From Syntrophobacterales bacterium (GTDB taxonomy: Bacteria; Desulfobacterota; Syntrophia; Syntrophales; UBA2210): a stretch of 43,083 nucleotides of DNA. Below the pieces are notes generated by a model that was given only the letters and a program-made list of their open reading frames with translations, was not told where the DNA came from and made no database searches. This document shows positions 40,596 through 43,083 of the stretch, one piece after another. Each line of letters begins with the position of its first letter. Position 1 is the stretch's first letter. Location: NCBI GenBank assembly GCA_021163105.1, contig JAGGXJ010000148.1:1-43083 (forward strand), in the 5' to 3' direction. Both the position numbers and the translations under genes were made by a program.

Positions 40596-43083
40596 TTACA
40601 CCCCCTTCCTTTCGACATTTACCATGAAGGCCTTGCTCTCCGGTATCATGGTATTGGCGTCTCCGATAAACGGAGTAACAATGTTGGCGGAATCACCAAA
40701 GGTAAAGATCTCAGGTTTTTTGTCACCATGCACATATTCTCTCATCTTTGTGGTAATCCAGCCGTAGTGCCATGGAATCCCGACCTCATGGACGATATTA
40801 CCGTCTATCTTGAATGGTTTCCATCTGCCTGTCACAATTGCCACGGCATCAACCTGTCCCCTTATGGACTTCACGGTGACTATCTCGCCGTTTTTGATCT
40901 TCTTGTTTTTGGCAAGCTCAACGCCGATCTCCACAAACATGCCGGGTTGCATCTCCGCTAACCATGGACACCACCTTGTCATAAGGCCGGTCTGCCAGTG
41001 TTCGCTCACACGATAGGTTGAACAGATAATCGGGAATCTCGGATCGCAGGTAGCCCTCGCGTCCACGCTTGTCCCCGTTCCTTCTCTGTCCCATCTCTTG
41101 ATCGTGGGATTGACAAGCTGCGGTGACATAATATTCTTTTCAACGGGACATTCCAGCGGTTCATAGTGTTCCGGGAATGGCCCGTCAGCCCGCCCCGGAC
41201 CGAAGATAGCGCCGACACCATTCGGTTTCATGATGAATGGAGGCCTGCCGGAACCCGGCGCGGCGACGCCATCTGGAACATCGCCAACCCACTTGGAGCC
41301 GTTCCAGAAGATGACGGGATGTTTCTCGTCCCACGGTTTCCCCGTTTCAGGATCAACGGAAGCGCCGTTATAAATGATCCTGCGGTTTACAGGCCAGCAC
41401 CATGCCCACTCGGAATAGAGCCCGATGCCGGAAGAGTCTTTTCCTCCACGCCTTGCGGCCATATTGCCTTTTTCCGTATAGGAATTGCAGTAGAGCCAGT
41501 TTCCTGAAGAGGTAGAACCGTCATCCTGCAGATATGCGAAGCTGGGAACAAGGGTACCTTTCTTGAATAACTTGCCCTTGACCGTGGTATCTTTCAGGAA
41601 ATAGCCGTTGATCTCTTTGGCGATATAATTTGTGTCCAGATGCCGGATCTTGCCGGTCGGACTCTTCGGACCATAATCCCAGGTCATCTCGGTGATGGCC
41701 TCTTTCAGTGGGCCACCTTCCTTTTCGTACAGACCTTTGATCCTGTAGTAAAGCTCCGAAATGATCTCACCATCGGGCATCGCGACGCCTGGTGAATCAA
41801 CTGCCTTGTATCTCCACTGCATCCAGCGACCGCTATTTGTTATGCTCCCCTCTTTCTCAATCGAAGCAGCGCAGGGAAGCATGAAGACCTCCGTCTTTAT
41901 CTTCTTCGGATCCATATCGGGTCCCTTCCAGAAGGATCCCGTCTCGCTGTCGAAGATATTGACATTGACCATCCAGTCCAGCTTGCCCAAGGCCTGCCGG
42001 GTCTTGTTGGAGCTTGCGCCGCTGCACGCGGGGTTCTGCCCCCACGCGAAGAAGCCAGTGAACTTCTCCTTGTACATCGCGTCGAAGAGGCTGAGCCAGG
42101 AGTAGTTCTCACCATCGTCCAGTTTGGGCAGATATGAGTAGGCATCTTCCAGGGAAACACCCGCTCCATAGTGGGCTCGGAGAAGACTCGCCGAATACTT
42201 AGGGTAATTTTTCCACCAGTTAAGACTCTGCGGCTCCTTCGTTTTGGGTGTATATTTGGTGTCATACGCGGCCAGTGTAGGTTGAGACGCCTTGGGAGTT
42301 TTCAGGTATCCGGGCAGGATATGGAAAAGGAGGCAATGATCGGTGGAACCCTGCACGTTGGACTCGCCCCTGAGGGCATTGACGCCGCCGCCGGCCACGC
42401 CCATGTTACCCAAGAGGAGCTGAATAATGCTCATCGTCCTGATATTCTGCACACCGACTGTATGCTGGGTCCATCCCATGGCGTACATAATTGTTCCGGC
42501 TTTCCCAACTTTGCCGGATTTCGAATATTCTTTATAGACCTCAAGGAGTTTCTCTTTCGGTGTGCCGGTAATTCTGGATACGATATCCAGGTTATACCGC
42601 GAATAATGTTTCTTCAGGAGCTGATAAACACAGTTGGGATCTTTGAGACTCTTGTCCTTTTTGATTACACCGCTCGCGTCCTTCTGGAATGACCACGAGG
42701 ATTTATCGTACTTCGCATTGTTGAGACCGGAGAACACGCCATCATTATCTCCGGGAAGCTTGAATCCTGGATTTACCAGAAATGGAGCATTGGTATAATA
42801 CTTTACATATTTTTTCTGTATAAGCTTGTTATCCAGTATATATTTGATCATACCACCCAGGAAAGCTATGTCGCTTCCCGATCTCAGGGAGGCATAAATG
42901 TCAGCCTTCGAGGAGGTCTGTGTAAATCTTGGGTCTACACTGATCAGCTTCGCGCCCCGCCCCATAGCTTCTGTGACATACTTGAATGAAATGGGGTGAT
43001 TGGAAGCCGCGTTACTTCCCATAATCAATATACAATCGCTGTTTGCAATATCATTCCAGTGATTGGTCATCGCCCCGCGTCCG
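40596..43083 (-). CDS. fdoG: Formate dehydrogenase alpha subunit, N-terminus cut by window edge
   Basis: The frame is open to the edge, giving about 829 residues of a protein that is normally about 1015. The visible part begins GRGAMTNHWNDIANSDCILI, which in E. coli FdnG lies just after the selenocysteine. It continues with DPRFTQTSSKADIY (MGD-binding), GSDIAFLGGMIKYIL, TIMYAMGWTQHTVG, and in the C-terminal domain RWCPWLAEMQPGMFVEIG. The active-site Cys or Sec, the 4Fe-4S cluster and the TAT signal would lie beyond the edge, so their nature cannot be seen. It oxidises formate in the periplasm, with FdoH and FdoI. Confidence 0.92.
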   Translation of the reverse strand, partial: GRGAMTNHWNDIANSDCILIMGSNAASNHPISFKYVTEAMGRGAKLISVDPRFTQTSSKADIYASLRSGSDIAFLGGMIKYILDNKLIQKKYVKYYTNAPFLVNPGFKLPGDNDGVFSGLNNAKYDKSSWSFQKDASGVIKKDKSLKDPNCVYQLLKKHYSRYNLDIVSRITGTPKEKLLEVYKEYSKSGKVGKAGTIMYAMGWTQHTVGVQNIRTMSIIQLLLGNMGVAGGGVNALRGESNVQGSTDHCLLFHILPGYLKTPKASQPTLAAYDTKYTPKTKEPQSLNWWKNYPKYSASLLRAHYGAGVSLEDAYSYLPKLDDGENYSWLSLFDAMYKEKFTGFFAWGQNPACSGASSNKTRQALGKLDWMVNVNIFDSETGSFWKGPDMDPKKIKTEVFMLPCAASIEKEGSITNSGRWMQWRYKAVDSPGVAMPDGEIISELYYRIKGLYEKEGGPLKEAITEMTWDYGPKSPTGKIRHLDTNYIAKEINGYFLKDTTVKGKLFKKGTLVPSFAYLQDDGSTSSGNWLYCNSYTEKGNMAARRGGKDSSGIGLYSEWAWCWPVNRRIIYNGASVDPETGKPWDEKHPVIFWNGSKWVGDVPDGVAAPGSGRPPFIMKPNGVGAIFGPGRADGPFPEHYEPLECPVEKNIMSPQLVNPTIKRWDREGTGTSVDARATCDPRFPIICSTYRVSEHWQTGLMTRWCPWLAEMQPGMFVEIGVELAKNKKIKNGEIVTVKSIRGQVDAVAIVTGRWKPFKIDGNIVHEVGIPWHYGWITTKMREYVHGDKKPEIFTFGDSANIVTPFIGDANTMIPESKAFMVNVERKGV

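Overview
The window is a stretch of Gram-negative chromosome dominated by outer-membrane and lipopolysaccharide (LPS) genes. The gene content suggests an anaerobic or facultative Desulfobacterota (former Deltaproteobacteria) relative: a long lysS-lolC-lolD-bamA-skp-lpxD-lpxA-lpxB run, separate heptose kinase and phosphatase genes, a periplasmic-type formate dehydrogenase with FdhE, DUF4416 next to yicC, and small palindromic intergenic repeats. The taxonomic assignment is an inference; no 16S rRNA or other marker rRNA is present.

Region 1 (1-8752, minus strand) is a variable LPS/outer-core sugar cluster. It holds two GT4 glycosyltransferases (one cut by the window edge), two GT2 enzymes, a GT10 fucosyltransferase-like enzyme, a polysaccharide pyruvyl-transferase, a QueC-like PP-loop ATPase and a GT9 heptosyltransferase-like enzyme. 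It looks more A+T-rich than the rest and contains a 300-base stretch of hairpin repeats.

Region 2 (8786-26367, minus strand) is the conserved envelope block. In transcription order from lysS it encodes lipoprotein export (lolC, lolD), outer-membrane protein assembly (bamA, skp), lipid A synthesis (lpxD, lpxA, lpxB, lpxK, lpxL), inner-core heptose addition (waaF, gmhB, waaC), a PagL-type lipid A deacylase, a Trm112-like zinc protein and the MsbA flippase. Several joints are ATGA stop/start overlaps, so expression is probably translationally coupled. fabZ, lpxH/lpxI and waaA, which often sit in such clusters, are absent here.

Region 3 (26399-32799, plus strand) starts at a divergent promoter pair and encodes heptose-7-P kinase, DUF4416, YicC, guanylate kinase, RNA polymerase omega, PyrF, RlmB and a lone PilC/GspF protein. 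A tRNA-Pro(CGG) lies convergent to it.

Region 4 (33051-37949) holds DUF1178, a striking cysteine synthase/cysteinyl-tRNA synthetase fusion of 769 residues, a small membrane-anchored hypothetical protein, DUF350, a lytic transglycosylase and endonuclease III.

Region 5 (38172-43083, minus strand) is a formate dehydrogenase operon read as alpha (cut by the window edge), beta, gamma, then FdhE.

The most interesting items are the CysK-CysRS fusion with altered signature motifs, the PP-loop ATPase embedded in an LPS sugar cluster, BamA with an extra N-terminal TolB/FlgO-like domain, and three families of palindromic intergenic repeat, one of them nested inside different outer inverted repeats.
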